Part shown: positions 23,613 to 32,302 of the stretch, piece after piece
Layout: the number at the start of each line of letters is the position of its first letter
How positions within the stretch are numbered: the stretch's first letter is position 1
NCBI GenBank assembly: GCA_934636425.1
Contig: CAKUAV010000013.1
Coordinates: forward strand, 1 to 35,054
Origin: an uncultured Clostridia bacterium
GTDB lineage: Bacteria > Bacillota > Clostridia > Christensenellales > Aristaeellaceae
Direction: 5' to 3'
DNA length: 35,054 nucleotides
Program-made: the position numbers and the translations under genes
The notes under the pieces: model-generated
Seen by the model: only the letters and a program-made list of their open reading frames with translations
Database searches by the model: none
What the model was told of the DNA's origin: nothing

Positions 23613-24956
23613 TTACTTTCCAGCCACGGCCAGCTTGCCGATCAGAAGATCGGGCGAGGCGGTCGATGAGAAGCCGAACTCAAGGTTGTTCGCCACGGCG
23701 GTCACATTCTTCATCAGATCGAAGAAATTGCCCGCCACGGTGATCTGGCTGACGGGACGGCCGATCTTGCCATCCTCGATCATGAAGCCGCGCGCACCCA
23801 GCGAGAAATCGCCGCTGATCTGGTTCGCGCCGGAATGAAGCCCCTGCACCTCGGTGATGAACACGCCGCCGTCCGCCATTTTGAGCAGATCGTCGCGCGT
23901 CAATTCAGAGGGCTTGATCTGCATGGAGTGCGGCGCAACGCCCACAGGCGACGCATAGGAGGGCTTCGACGCGTTGCCGGTGGTCTCAACGCCCTGCTTT
24001 TTCGCCGTCTTGAGGTTGTGCAGCAGCGTGTTGAGCTTGCCGTTTTCGACGATGGCCAGCCGGCTGGTCGCCACGCCTTCGCCGTCGAAGGGCGTCGCCG
24101 CGGGAGATGCGGGATTGAGCGGATCGTCCAATATGGTCAGCGCCTCGCTGCCGATGACCTCGCCCTCGCGTCCCTTGAGCAGGGACATGCCCTTCTGCGC
24201 CATGTCCGCGCTGAACACCGAATCAAACGTGCTCAGTATCGAGCCGGCCACGTCGCGGTGCAGCACGACCTTGTATTCGCCCGACTGCACCTTGTCGGCG
24301 TGCAGCCCGGCCACAGCGTCGGCCACGGCCTCGCGCGCTGCGTCCTCAATATCCAGTTTCGCGGGATCGCGGGCGAAGCGCACCGCGCCGCCCGACGCGA
24401 CCTCTTCGCCGTCCTGCGCGATCACGCCGGCATACAGCCCCATGGCGTTCTCGCGGAAGGACACGTCCAGCCCGCGGGAATTGACGATGCGCTTTTCGCT
24501 CGCCATGCTGAACACCTCGACCATCTGGCAGGCCTTGACGCGCGGATCGATCGACACGCAGGCCTTTTCCAGTCTGCGCGCCAGGTCGATCTTGTCGGCG
24601 GCTGTCACCTGATCGATCGCCGCGTTATAGGCGGAAATTTCGGGATAGGACGCGCTGCCCGCGAATATGAACTGCTCGTCCTCATTCTCGATGAGCGCCG
24701 CGTTCTCAGCCGCGCCGTGAATGAGCAATTCGAGCGCCTCGTCGTCCAGCACCTGCGTGCTGGCATAGCCCATCTTGCCGTTCACCAGCGCGCGGAAGCC
24801 CAGCCCCATGCTGGAGCTGACGCTGTAGTCCAGTATATTGCCGTCCTTCACATCCACGGAGAAGGAATCGCCGCTCATGCAGGTGGCCTCGGCGGCTTCA
24901 AAGCCCGCGTCCTTCGCCGCTTCAAAGAGCTTTTTGATAAAAACATTCAATTCCAT
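23613..24956 (-). CDS. pmbA: TldE/PmbA family protein
   Basis: 447 aa. Partner subunit of the TldD/TldE heterodimeric metallopeptidase, known in other bacteria for trimming modified peptides and antitoxins. It has the family start (FIKKLFEAAKDAGFEAAEA, DGNILDYSVSSSMGLGFRAL) and the C-terminal GARGFMIEDGKIGRPVSQITVAGNFFDLM. Like other PmbA proteins it lacks the zinc HExxxH motif that TldD carries. AAGGAGG precedes the ATG and it follows tldD by 15 bp. No RiPP precursor or modifying enzyme lies nearby, so a housekeeping role is the simplest reading. Confidence 0.93.
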   Translation of the reverse strand: MELNVFIKKLFEAAKDAGFEAAEATCMSGDSFSVDVKDGNILDYSVSSSMGLGFRALVNGKMGYASTQVLDDEALELLIHGAAENAALIENEDEQFIFAGSASYPEISAYNAAIDQVTAADKIDLARRLEKACVSIDPRVKACQMVEVFSMASEKRIVNSRGLDVSFRENAMGLYAGVIAQDGEEVASGGAVRFARDPAKLDIEDAAREAVADAVAGLHADKVQSGEYKVVLHRDVAGSILSTFDSVFSADMAQKGMSLLKGREGEVIGSEALTILDDPLNPASPAATPFDGEGVATSRLAIVENGKLNTLLHNLKTAKKQGVETTGNASKPSYASPVGVAPHSMQIKPSELTRDDLLKMADGGVFITEVQGLHSGANQISGDFSLGARGFMIEDGKIGRPVSQITVAGNFFDLMKNVTAVANNLEFGFSSTASPDLLIGKLAVAGK

Positions 24957-24971
24957 AGCGCGTGTGCCTCC

Positions 24972-26354
24972 TTACTGCCCGCCGACGGTGATGTCGGTGA
25001 CGCGAATCATGGGCTGACCCACGTTGGTGGGCACCGAGCCGCTCATCGAGCCGCACATGCCCTGCCCCATCTTCATGTCCTTGCCCACGCGGTCGATCTT
25101 CTTGAGGATCTCGCTGCCCTTGCCGACCAGCGTCGCGCCGCGAACCGGCCGATCGATCCTGCCGCCGCGGATCAGATAGCCCTCCATGACGGCGAAGTTG
25201 AACTCGCCCGTGGCGGGATTGACCGAGCCGCCGCCCATCTTTTTGGCGTAAAGCGCGTCGCCGGCGGTGGCGATGATTTCGTCGTTTTCGTCGCTGCCGG
25301 GGGCGATGAACGTATTGCGCATGCGGGAGGTCGGCGCGAATGTGTAATCCTGACGGCGCGCATTGCCGGTGGACGGCATGCCCATGCGGCGGCCGTTGAG
25401 CCGGTCGATCATGTAGTTCTTCAGAACGCCGTTTTCAATCAGCACAAGGCGCGTTGTGGGCGTGCCCTCGTCGTCGATGTTGATCGAGCCCCACTCGTTG
25501 GGCATTGTGCCGTCGTCTATGGCGGTCACGATGGGAGAGGCGATCTGCTGGCCCAGTTTGCCGCAGAATTCGCTGTTGCCCAGCGCCACCTGCGTGGCCT
25601 CGAGCGAATGGCCGCAGGCCTCGTGGAAGATCACGCCGCCGAAGCCGTTGTCTATGATCACAGGCATGATGCCCGCCGGGCACTTGTCGGCGTGCAGCAT
25701 GGTGACGGCGGTTCTGGCCGCCTCGCGCGCCGCCTCGGCGACGTCCACGCGATTCTTGAACAGCTCATAGCCCATCATCGCGCCCGGGCCGTTGAAGCCG
25801 GTCTGATTCTCCGTGCCGTCGCTGGCCACGGCCGTCACGCCCATGCGGGTGTAGACGCGCTTGTCGGACACGAACAGGCCCTCGCTGTTGGCGATGGTCA
25901 CGTCGGTGTCCCAGCTGAAGAGCATCACGCGCACCTGCTTGACGTCCTTGTCATAGTCCTTGGCCGCGAGATAGGCCTCGTGCGCCAGACGGGCGCGCTC
26001 CGCGCCGCTCACGTCCATGGGCATGCGCTCGATGGCGTGTATGTTGCGCGCAATGGAGCCGGTCAGCGCAATGTCGCGTGCGGCCGCCGCATCGCCCATC
26101 GCCGAAGCCGCCTGACGCGCCGCCTTCACAAGGCCGCTTTCAGACGTGTCGTTGGTGTGGACATAGACGCTCTCCAGTCCGTGATAGACGCGAACGCCCG
26201 CGCCGTGATTGCGCCCGGTCACAGCGTCGTCGATCGTGCCGTTGGCAAGCGCCATGTTCGCCCGCCGCGTATCCTCCAGAAACAGCTCGGCGAAGTCGCC
26301 GCCTGTGCGCATCGCTTCAGCCAATACGTGCTCGGCCGCCGCTTTTGAAATCAT
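24972..26354 (-). CDS. tldD: TldD family metallopeptidase
   Basis: 460 aa. The zinc site HEACGHSLE lies at 244-252 (HExxxH, His244 and His249), inside the conserved GFGGVIFHEACGHSLEAT. Other family blocks are WGSINIDDEGTPTTRLVLIENGVL, RRQDYTFAPTSRMRNTFIAPG and GSMSGSVPTNVGQPMIRVTDITVGGQ at the C-terminus. It forms the active subunit with PmbA. AGGAGG precedes the ATG. It leads a two-gene operon with its own promoter. Confidence 0.94.
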   Translation of the reverse strand: MISKAAAEHVLAEAMRTGGDFAELFLEDTRRANMALANGTIDDAVTGRNHGAGVRVYHGLESVYVHTNDTSESGLVKAARQAASAMGDAAAARDIALTGSIARNIHAIERMPMDVSGAERARLAHEAYLAAKDYDKDVKQVRVMLFSWDTDVTIANSEGLFVSDKRVYTRMGVTAVASDGTENQTGFNGPGAMMGYELFKNRVDVAEAAREAARTAVTMLHADKCPAGIMPVIIDNGFGGVIFHEACGHSLEATQVALGNSEFCGKLGQQIASPIVTAIDDGTMPNEWGSINIDDEGTPTTRLVLIENGVLKNYMIDRLNGRRMGMPSTGNARRQDYTFAPTSRMRNTFIAPGSDENDEIIATAGDALYAKKMGGGSVNPATGEFNFAVMEGYLIRGGRIDRPVRGATLVGKGSEILKKIDRVGKDMKMGQGMCGSMSGSVPTNVGQPMIRVTDITVGGQ

Positions 26355-26404
26355 TGCTTCGTCCTCCTGTCATGTTGACTGCGGAATCTCTGTTCCATGC
26401 CGCT

Positions 26405-26433
26405 ATTATAACACGCTTTTCCATATTCTACAA
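26405..26433 (-). promoter_or_regulatory. Promoter of tldD-pmbA
   Basis: Minus strand TTGTAG (26433-26428), 17-nt spacer, TATAAT (26410-26405). Confidence 0.78.
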
Positions 26434-26537
26434 GTGATTCGCCAAATAATGCTTATGAGCGATTCATCTGTCGGCCGTCCCTGATTCAGACGTCGCCATA
26501 TACGCCAAATCTTTTTGCGGAAGATGCCATTTTATCA

Positions 26538-26566
26538 TTGACATTCCGGCCAAAATCATATATTCT
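26538..26566 (+). promoter_or_regulatory. Promoter of the feo operon
   Basis: TTGACA (26538-26543), 17-nt spacer, TATTCT (26561-26566). I looked for a Fur or DtxR/IdeR box around it and saw none convincing. Confidence 0.8.
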
Positions 26567-26616
26567 TTAGAGTCGTGGAGAGTTAGTACTGTGAAACTTT
26601 ATGAGGAGAGAGTCTC

Positions 26617-26859
26617 ATGCCAAACAGCTTTATAGGCATTCCGTCGCTCAAAAACGGCGAAAGCGGAACCGTCATGATCGTGGGCGTGGAGGGTAAGCTG
26701 CACCGCCGCCTGATCGAAATGGGGCTGACCCCCGGCACGCGCGTCACCGTCACGAAGCGCGCCCCGCTGGGCGATCCCATAGAGATTCGCCTGCGCGGCT
26801 ACGAGCTGACGCTGCGCGCCGACGACGCTTCAAAAATCCTGGTCACGCCCGACAAATAA
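26617..26859 (+). CDS. feoA: Ferrous iron transport protein A
   Basis: 80 aa, SH3-like FeoA. LKNGESGTVMIVGVEGKLHRRLIEMGLTPGTRVTVTKRAPLGDPIEIRLRGYELTLR covers the whole family domain. FeoA is a small cytosolic partner of FeoB in Fe(II) uptake. The ATG follows GGAGAGAG. feoB starts 117 bp downstream, so they are probably co-transcribed. Confidence 0.94.
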   Translation: MPNSFIGIPSLKNGESGTVMIVGVEGKLHRRLIEMGLTPGTRVTVTKRAPLGDPIEIRLRGYELTLRADDASKILVTPDK

Positions 26860-26975
26860 CCCGCCGCCATACGCGCGTTTCAAAACAGAGCCGCACGCTC
26901 CCCGCGTTTTTTTCGCGGCGCGTCCGGGATTCTGCGCACACTTTTGAGACGCGTTCGAATGAAAGGATGATTTCC

Positions 26976-29132
26976 ATGAATATCACAATCGCTCTGGCCG
27001 GCAATCCGAACAGCGGCAAAACCACGCTGTTCAACGCGCTGACTGGTTCCAATCAGTATGTCGGCAACTGGCCGGGCGTCACCGTCGAGCGCAAGGAGGC
27101 GCGCTTTCGCCTGCGCGACGACGAGGCGCTGCTTGTCGATCTGCCCGGCGTGTACTCGCTCTCGCCCTACAGCATCGAGGAGGACATAACGCGCCATTTC
27201 ATCGCGCAGCATCATCCCGACATCGTGCTCAACATCGTCGACGCGACCAGCATAGAGCGCAACCTCTATTTCACGCTTCAGCTGATGGAGCTCGAGCGGC
27301 CCATGGTCATCGCGCTCAATCAGATGGACGAGGTCAAGCGGCGCGGCGGCTTCATCGACGCAAAGCGCCTGAGCGCGCTTCTGGGCATACCGGTCGTGCC
27401 GATTTCCGCCAAGCGGCGCGAGGGCTTCGACGAATTGTTTGACGCCATTCATCAGCAGGCGCACGATCAGATCGTGCCCATGCCCGAAAAGCTCTACGAC
27501 GAGGCGACGCGCAGGGCGATACTGCGCATTACGCAGGCGCTGGGCGGCGGCGACGCGCACTCCGTGTTCGACGAGCCCGAGCACGCCGCGCATCGCAACG
27601 AGCTGCACCGCGACGACGACCATGCCGCCACGGCGCAGCACCGCCACATCGGCGGCTATACCGACGAGGGCGACGTCGACAACGCGCCGCCCACCGCCTG
27701 GGTGGCCGTCAAGATGCTCGAGCGCGACCGGGATATTATGGAAAACGCGCTCCTGAGCGCCGATCAGAAAGCGCGTATCGACGAAATCATCGCGGATTAC
27801 GAGGAGAACGGCCGCCAGACCTACCCCGAAATAGACAGTCTGACGCTGGTCGTCTCCGCGCGCTACGGGGCGGTGGAAAGGCTGATTGCCGATTCGCACT
27901 CCCGCTTCAACTCCGATGACTACGGCAAGACCACGGCCGCCATTGATCGCATCGTCACGAACAAATATCTCGCCTTCCCGCTGTTTTTCATCGTGCTGGC
28001 GGTGATGTTCTGGGTGACGTTCGGCCCGATCGGCACGTTCCTGACCGGCCTTATGGAGACGCTGGTGAACGACGTGATCGGCGCGGGCGCAAAGTCGCTC
28101 ATGAGCTGGCTGGAGGCGCCCGCATGGCTGTCCTCGCTGGTATCGAACGGCGTCATCGCCGGCGTGGGCGGCGTGCTGGTGTTCCTGCCGCAGATACTGC
28201 TCATATTCCTCTTCCTCTCGATACTGGAAGACAGCGGCTACATGTCCCGCGCGGCCTTCATCACCGACAGGCCGCTGCGCCGGCTGGGGCTGTCCGGGCG
28301 CAGCTTTATCCCCATGCTGATGGGCTTCGGCTGCACCACGACGGCCGTCATCGCCGCGCGCGGCGTGGAAAACGAGCGCGACAAGCGCATGACCATACTG
28401 CTCACGCCCTATATGAGCTGCGGCGCGCGCCTGCCGGTCTACGGCCTTTTCGGCGCGGCGTTCTTCGCGCGAAACAAGGGGCTGGTCGTGTTCTCGCTCT
28501 ATCTGCTGGGCATACTGATCATGATTGTCTGCGGCGCGATACTGCGCAGGACGGTTTTCCGCGAGGGCGACACGCCGTTCCTGATGGAGCTGCCGCAATA
28601 CCGCGTGCCCGCGCCCACGAGCGTGCTGCGCCGCCTGTGGGATCGCGCCAAGGATTTCCTCACCCGCGCCGGCACGCTGATATTCGCCATGAGCGTGCTG
28701 ATCTGGTTTTTGCAGAGCTTCAGTCCGACGCTCCACATGGTGGCCGACAGCGAGGAGAGCCTGTTCGGCCGGCTGGGCATGTTCATTGCGCCGATATTTA
28801 AGCCGCTGGGCTTCGGCGAATGGAAAAAGAGCGTGGCGCTGCTCTCCGGGCTGATCGCCAAGGAGGCCGTCGTTTCCACATTGCAGGTGCTCTACGCCGC
28901 CGCCGACTCGGGCGCGCTGACACTGGCCATCGCGAACGCCTTCACGCCGCTTCAGGCCTATTCGTTCCTCGTGTTCATACTGCTCTATACGCCCTGCGTG
29001 GCCGCGCTGGCCGCCATGCGCCGCGAGCTGAACAGCCGCAAATATTTCATCATGGGCATCGTCATGCAGCTGGGCGTCGCATGGATCGTAACATTCGCCG
29101 TGTATAATATCGGGAGGTTGCTGGGGCTGTGA
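26976..29132 (+). CDS. feoB: Ferrous iron transporter FeoB
   Basis: 718 aa. The N-terminal GTPase has G1 GNPNSGKT (9-16), G3 DLPG (55-58) and G4 NQMD (115-118). The membrane half contains the two Gate/core regions typical of FeoB, including FIPMLMGFGCTTTAVIAARG and PYMSCGARLPVYGLF with its conserved Cys, and LIAKEAVVSTLQVLY. The start is ATG 26976; an ATG three codons earlier is too close to AAAGGA. Between the G domain and the membrane part, residues 193-226 carry seven His, an enlarged, His-rich linker. It imports Fe(II) through the plasma membrane. Confidence 0.96.
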   Translation: MNITIALAGNPNSGKTTLFNALTGSNQYVGNWPGVTVERKEARFRLRDDEALLVDLPGVYSLSPYSIEEDITRHFIAQHHPDIVLNIVDATSIERNLYFTLQLMELERPMVIALNQMDEVKRRGGFIDAKRLSALLGIPVVPISAKRREGFDELFDAIHQQAHDQIVPMPEKLYDEATRRAILRITQALGGGDAHSVFDEPEHAAHRNELHRDDDHAATAQHRHIGGYTDEGDVDNAPPTAWVAVKMLERDRDIMENALLSADQKARIDEIIADYEENGRQTYPEIDSLTLVVSARYGAVERLIADSHSRFNSDDYGKTTAAIDRIVTNKYLAFPLFFIVLAVMFWVTFGPIGTFLTGLMETLVNDVIGAGAKSLMSWLEAPAWLSSLVSNGVIAGVGGVLVFLPQILLIFLFLSILEDSGYMSRAAFITDRPLRRLGLSGRSFIPMLMGFGCTTTAVIAARGVENERDKRMTILLTPYMSCGARLPVYGLFGAAFFARNKGLVVFSLYLLGILIMIVCGAILRRTVFREGDTPFLMELPQYRVPAPTSVLRRLWDRAKDFLTRAGTLIFAMSVLIWFLQSFSPTLHMVADSEESLFGRLGMFIAPIFKPLGFGEWKKSVALLSGLIAKEAVVSTLQVLYAAADSGALTLAIANAFTPLQAYSFLVFILLYTPCVAALAAMRRELNSRKYFIMGIVMQLGVAWIVTFAVYNIGRLLGL

Positions 29133-29281
29133 AGCAGATTCTGGCCTGGGCGCTGGGCGCGCTGATTGCCGCCGCGGCGCTCACGATCATCGTGCGCCGC
29201 GCGGTTCGCTTCATACGCTCGCGCGGCCAGTCCGGCTGCGACAGCTGCCCTTGGAGCGGCTGCCCGCGCCGCCGGCATTGA
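29129..29281 (+). CDS. FeoB-associated Cys-rich membrane protein
   Basis: 50-aa protein whose GTG start overlaps the feoB stop (GTGA). One N-terminal membrane helix (ILAWALGALIAAAALTIIV) is followed by a basic stretch and the Cys motif CDSCPWSGC, the layout of the small FeoB-associated Cys-rich proteins found beside feoB in Firmicutes. GGGAGG lies 11 nt upstream. It probably contacts FeoB at the membrane; the Cys residues may bind iron. Confidence 0.85.
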   Translation: MKQILAWALGALIAAAALTIIVRRAVRFIRSRGQSGCDSCPWSGCPRRRH

Positions 29282-29306
29282 TACAGCTTATCGGGAGGAA
29301 TATCCA

Positions 29307-29633
29307 TTGGATCTCACCGCGCTCTTAGGCTCCTCTCAGCGCGTCACGCTGCGCGACCGGCTGGGCAATCACCGCACCGCCCGCACAGTCTGCGCGCTGA
29401 TCGAGCCTGAGCGGCTGATCCTCTGCGCGAGCGAATCGCTCATGCGCTTTTCATGCGCAATCACGCTGGACTGCGGGCTTGTGCGGCTTCACGGCCGGCT
29501 GCGCCCTCTGCCCGAAGCGGAATATGCGGACGCGCTGTCCCGCCTGACCACCGCCTTTCCCGCCGCCGCGCGCGATTTTGCCCGTCTGGGCGATAAAGCG
29601 CTGCTCGTATTTACGCCCGATCAAACGCCATGA
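29307..29633 (+). CDS. Hypothetical protein in the feo operon
   Basis: 108 aa, starting at TTG with GGGAGGA 7 nt upstream; no ATG fits as well and the longer frame overlaps the Cys-rich gene. I do not recognise a family. The sequence looks like a mainly beta-strand small domain (RVTLRDRLGNHRTARTVCALIEPERLIL, SFSCAITLDCGLVRLHGRLRP-like strands) with a helical end, and has two Cys. No membrane segment. It lies 25 bp after the Cys-rich protein and before the terminator, so it belongs to the feo transcript. Confidence 0.65.
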   Translation: MDLTALLGSSQRVTLRDRLGNHRTARTVCALIEPERLILCASESLMRFSCAITLDCGLVRLHGRLRPLPEAEYADALSRLTTAFPAAARDFARLGDKALLVFTPDQTP

Positions 29634-29637
29634 CAGA

Positions 29638-29676
29638 CCGCCGGCTTTGAGTTCCGCTCAGAGCCGGCGGCTTTTT
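29638..29676 (+). terminator. Terminator of the feo operon
   Basis: CCGCCGGCT pairs with AGCCGGCGG, extended by GAG/CTC to a TTCCG loop, then CTTTTT. Confidence 0.92.
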
Positions 29677-29818
29677 GATCGTCCCGTCCAAAGCGCGTCC
29701 CAAACGGAACAAGCGGCAAATTCGAGCCTTTCTCGTCCGTCACGGAAGGCCGCAGGACAGCCCATGTTTGTTCAAAACAGCGCCGGCGATGGAGATTGTC
29801 CATTCATCCGCAACTTTT

Positions 29819-29840
29819 CGCAAAAACCGTTTTTTTTGCG
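29819..29840 (-). terminator. Possible terminator of the penicillin-binding protein gene
   Basis: CGCAAAAA and TTTTTGCG form an 8-bp hairpin about 25 bp past the stop of the minus-strand gene. The pairing is A/T-rich and no clear T-run follows on the minus strand. Nothing else is seen in 29677-29864. Confidence 0.35.
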
Positions 29841-29864
29841 GAAAAGCCGTCTTTTTTGAGCGCG

Positions 29865-32177
29865 TCACATGCCGCCCGCGATGGTCAGCAGTCGTTCGAT
29901 CAGCGTTCTGCCGCCGCTTTCCGACATTGGCGACGCGTCCGATTCTACGATCTCCCCCGCTTCCTCATAGTATTTCTGACGCGCGACGACATAATAGCGC
30001 GCGCCCGACGCGCCCTCCTCATCGATCGCCGAGAGATACGCTCCCTCTTCTCCCGTCAGGCGCGCGATCTCCGTTTCCTCGCCCGAATCCGAGCGCCGAA
30101 TCACCCGCCACACCGATACCGAATCGGGCGCGACGAACGAGACCGTCGTCCTGCCGCCTTCGTCCGTCCATGAATACACCGTGCCGACTGCCTTGGGCTG
30201 CGTCCACAGATTCGACGTCTGCGCGGGCACGCCGCCCTCCGGCAGACTTTCGCGCAGGATATACGCATTAGGCGTGTCCTCCGAGGCCAGCATGGGCGCG
30301 GCCACATCCGCCTCCAGCGAGCGCGCGTCGATCATGATGTTGTTCAGGCCGTCCGGCTGAATGAACGGCTGCTCGAACGCCGCCTTGTTGGCGCGTATAT
30401 ACGCCGCCGCCCAGCGCGCCGGAAAGCTGCCGCCGGTCACGCCCCGAGGCAGCTCATGTGCGTCGGGATCGTCATAGCCCATCCACACGGCCAGCGCCAT
30501 GCGCGGCGTATAGGCTGCCGTCCACGCGTCGCGATTTCCGCCGTCCGTCTCGCCGACCGTGCCGGTCTTCGCCGCAACCGCAATGCCCGCGTCATTGAGC
30601 GCCCGCGCCGTGCCCGTGCGCGCCGCATCGCGCAATACGTCGGTAATCATGTAGGCGCTCTGCGCGCTCATCGCTCGTCTGCTTTCAGCCTTATATTCGT
30701 AGACGATCCTGCCGCGCGCATCCTCTATGCGCCGTATTGTGTGCGGCGAAACCGCCATGCCGCCGTTGCCCAGCGCGCCGTAGGCCGCCGCCAGTGTTGC
30801 CGGCGAAACGCCGCCATGCAGCGCGCCCAGCCCCAGCGCATAGCTCACGTCCTCGTCGCTCAGCTCAATGCCGAAGCGCCCGGCATACAATCGCGCCGCG
30901 TCTATCCCCACGCGGTCGAGCAGATTGACCGTCGCCTGATTCATCGACTTGACCAGCGCCTGCCGCAGCGTCACCACGCCGTGACTGCGCCCGGATGCGT
31001 TCGAGGGCGTATAGCCGTCATAATCGCGCGGCGTGTCGTCGAGCAGCGTAATCGGCGTGCAGCCCAATAGATCAACCGCCGCCGCATACACCGACACCGG
31101 CTTGAACGCCGAGCCGGGCTGGCGCTTCATCTGCGTCGCGCGGTTAAAGCCCCGCTGCACCCGATAATCGCGTCCGCCGCACAGGCTCAGCACTTCACCC
31201 GTTTCGCAGTCCAGCGCCGCCATGGCCGCCTCGGGGCGCGCACCGTCCTCGTCGGCAGGTGGGAAAAGCGCATCGTCTTCAAAGAGCGCGTCGGCAGTGG
31301 CCTGCAGGCCGCGATCGAGCGCCGTATAGACGCGATAGCCGCCGCTCATCAGCTGATCGGCGCTCACCGAAAGCATGCGGCAGGCCTCGTCGGTCACCGC
31401 GTCCACATACCAGCCGCCCGACGCGCTCGTCTCCTTCATTTTAAGCGTCACGGGCGCTTTCTGCGCGGCGAGCATGGTTTCCTCATCAATATAGCCGCAT
31501 TTTTCCATCTGAGACAGTACAATATTGCGCCGTTCGAGCGCCTTTTCGGGATTGACGTGCGGCGCGTAGCCCGAGGGGGATTTGACGATGCCCGCCAGCA
31601 GCGCCGCTTCCTCAAGCGTCAGCGCGGAGGCCGGGTGTGAAAAATAGGTCTGCGCCGCTTCCTCCAGCCCATACGCACCCGCGCCGAAATAGACCGTGTT
31701 CAGATAGGCGCGCAGTATCTCGTCCTTGCTCAGCCTCCGCTCGAGCTTCAGCGCCAGATACGCCTCCTGCGCCTTGCGCGCAATGGTCTTTTCGCTGCTG
31801 AGATGCGTCAGCTTGATCAGCTGCTGCGTAATTGTGCTCGCGCCCTCGCGCGCCGAGCCGCTTTTCAGGTTGCTGAGCAGCGCGCCGCCAATGCGATAGA
31901 GATCAACACCGCGATGCCGGTAAAAGCGCGCGTCCTCAATGGCCACGAAGGCCTGCGCCGCCACTTCCGGCACGCCGCCCTCATGAAGCAGCGTGCGCCG
32001 CGCGCCCAGTTCATCCGCGAGATTGCCGTCCCTGTCATAGATAAGCGTGGCCTGCGCGGGCGCGCTGATCTTATCCAGATCGAGCGTCTGCCACGACCAT
32101 GGCCGGATCAGCAGCAAAAGCGCCGCGATCAGGAGCGCCGCCGATGCGCCCACTATGACGCAGAGCCTCTTTTTCAT
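29865..32177 (-). CDS. Class A penicillin-binding protein (transglycosylase/transpeptidase)
   Basis: 770 aa, bifunctional cell-wall synthase. A membrane helix at 5-24 anchors it. The glycosyltransferase domain has EDARFYRHRGVD (catalytic Glu81) and GASTITQQ (112-119). The transpeptidase domain has SAFK (356-359), SMN (411-413) and KTGT (537-540), all intact. The last 110 residues (WRVIRRSDSGEETEIARLTGEE and after) look like an Ig/FN3-type domain. ATG 32177 is used; AAGGA lies 10 nt upstream and the longer frame would put 16 polar residues before the helix. It acts outside the membrane on lipid II. It diverges from the FtsH-like gene. Confidence 0.95.
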   Translation of the reverse strand: MKKRLCVIVGASAALLIAALLLLIRPWSWQTLDLDKISAPAQATLIYDRDGNLADELGARRTLLHEGGVPEVAAQAFVAIEDARFYRHRGVDLYRIGGALLSNLKSGSAREGASTITQQLIKLTHLSSEKTIARKAQEAYLALKLERRLSKDEILRAYLNTVYFGAGAYGLEEAAQTYFSHPASALTLEEAALLAGIVKSPSGYAPHVNPEKALERRNIVLSQMEKCGYIDEETMLAAQKAPVTLKMKETSASGGWYVDAVTDEACRMLSVSADQLMSGGYRVYTALDRGLQATADALFEDDALFPPADEDGARPEAAMAALDCETGEVLSLCGGRDYRVQRGFNRATQMKRQPGSAFKPVSVYAAAVDLLGCTPITLLDDTPRDYDGYTPSNASGRSHGVVTLRQALVKSMNQATVNLLDRVGIDAARLYAGRFGIELSDEDVSYALGLGALHGGVSPATLAAAYGALGNGGMAVSPHTIRRIEDARGRIVYEYKAESRRAMSAQSAYMITDVLRDAARTGTARALNDAGIAVAAKTGTVGETDGGNRDAWTAAYTPRMALAVWMGYDDPDAHELPRGVTGGSFPARWAAAYIRANKAAFEQPFIQPDGLNNIMIDARSLEADVAAPMLASEDTPNAYILRESLPEGGVPAQTSNLWTQPKAVGTVYSWTDEGGRTTVSFVAPDSVSVWRVIRRSDSGEETEIARLTGEEGAYLSAIDEEGASGARYYVVARQKYYEEAGEIVESDASPMSESGGRTLIERLLTIAGGM

Positions 32178-32244
32178 GCCGTTCACATCCTTTTCCTCCA
32201 GTATGTCCGAAGCGCGCGCCCGCAAAACTGCCAGAAGTTGTTCG

Positions 32245-32273
32245 TGGACAGCGCACTCGATTATTACTATAAT
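32245..32273 (+). promoter_or_regulatory. Promoter of the FtsH-like gene
   Basis: TGGACA (32245-32250), 17-nt spacer, TATAAT (32268-32273). Confidence 0.8.
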
Positions 32274-32302
32274 AAATACATCCCATCAATGGAGGAATGA
32301 CC

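Noticed and set aside
23835..26348. An 837-codon plus-strand open frame opposite tldD-pmbA
   Set aside because: Antisense shadow with His/Arg/Ala/Gly-rich composition and no ribosome site; tldD and pmbA are unmistakable.
23613..26354. A microcin-like RiPP cluster around tldD-pmbA
   Set aside because: No precursor peptide, cyclodehydratase or dedicated exporter is adjacent; the pair is flanked by unrelated genes.
26880..28736. A 618-codon minus-strand open frame opposite feoB
   Set aside because: Shadow of FeoB; low-complexity Arg/Gln/Ala/Asp composition and no motif.
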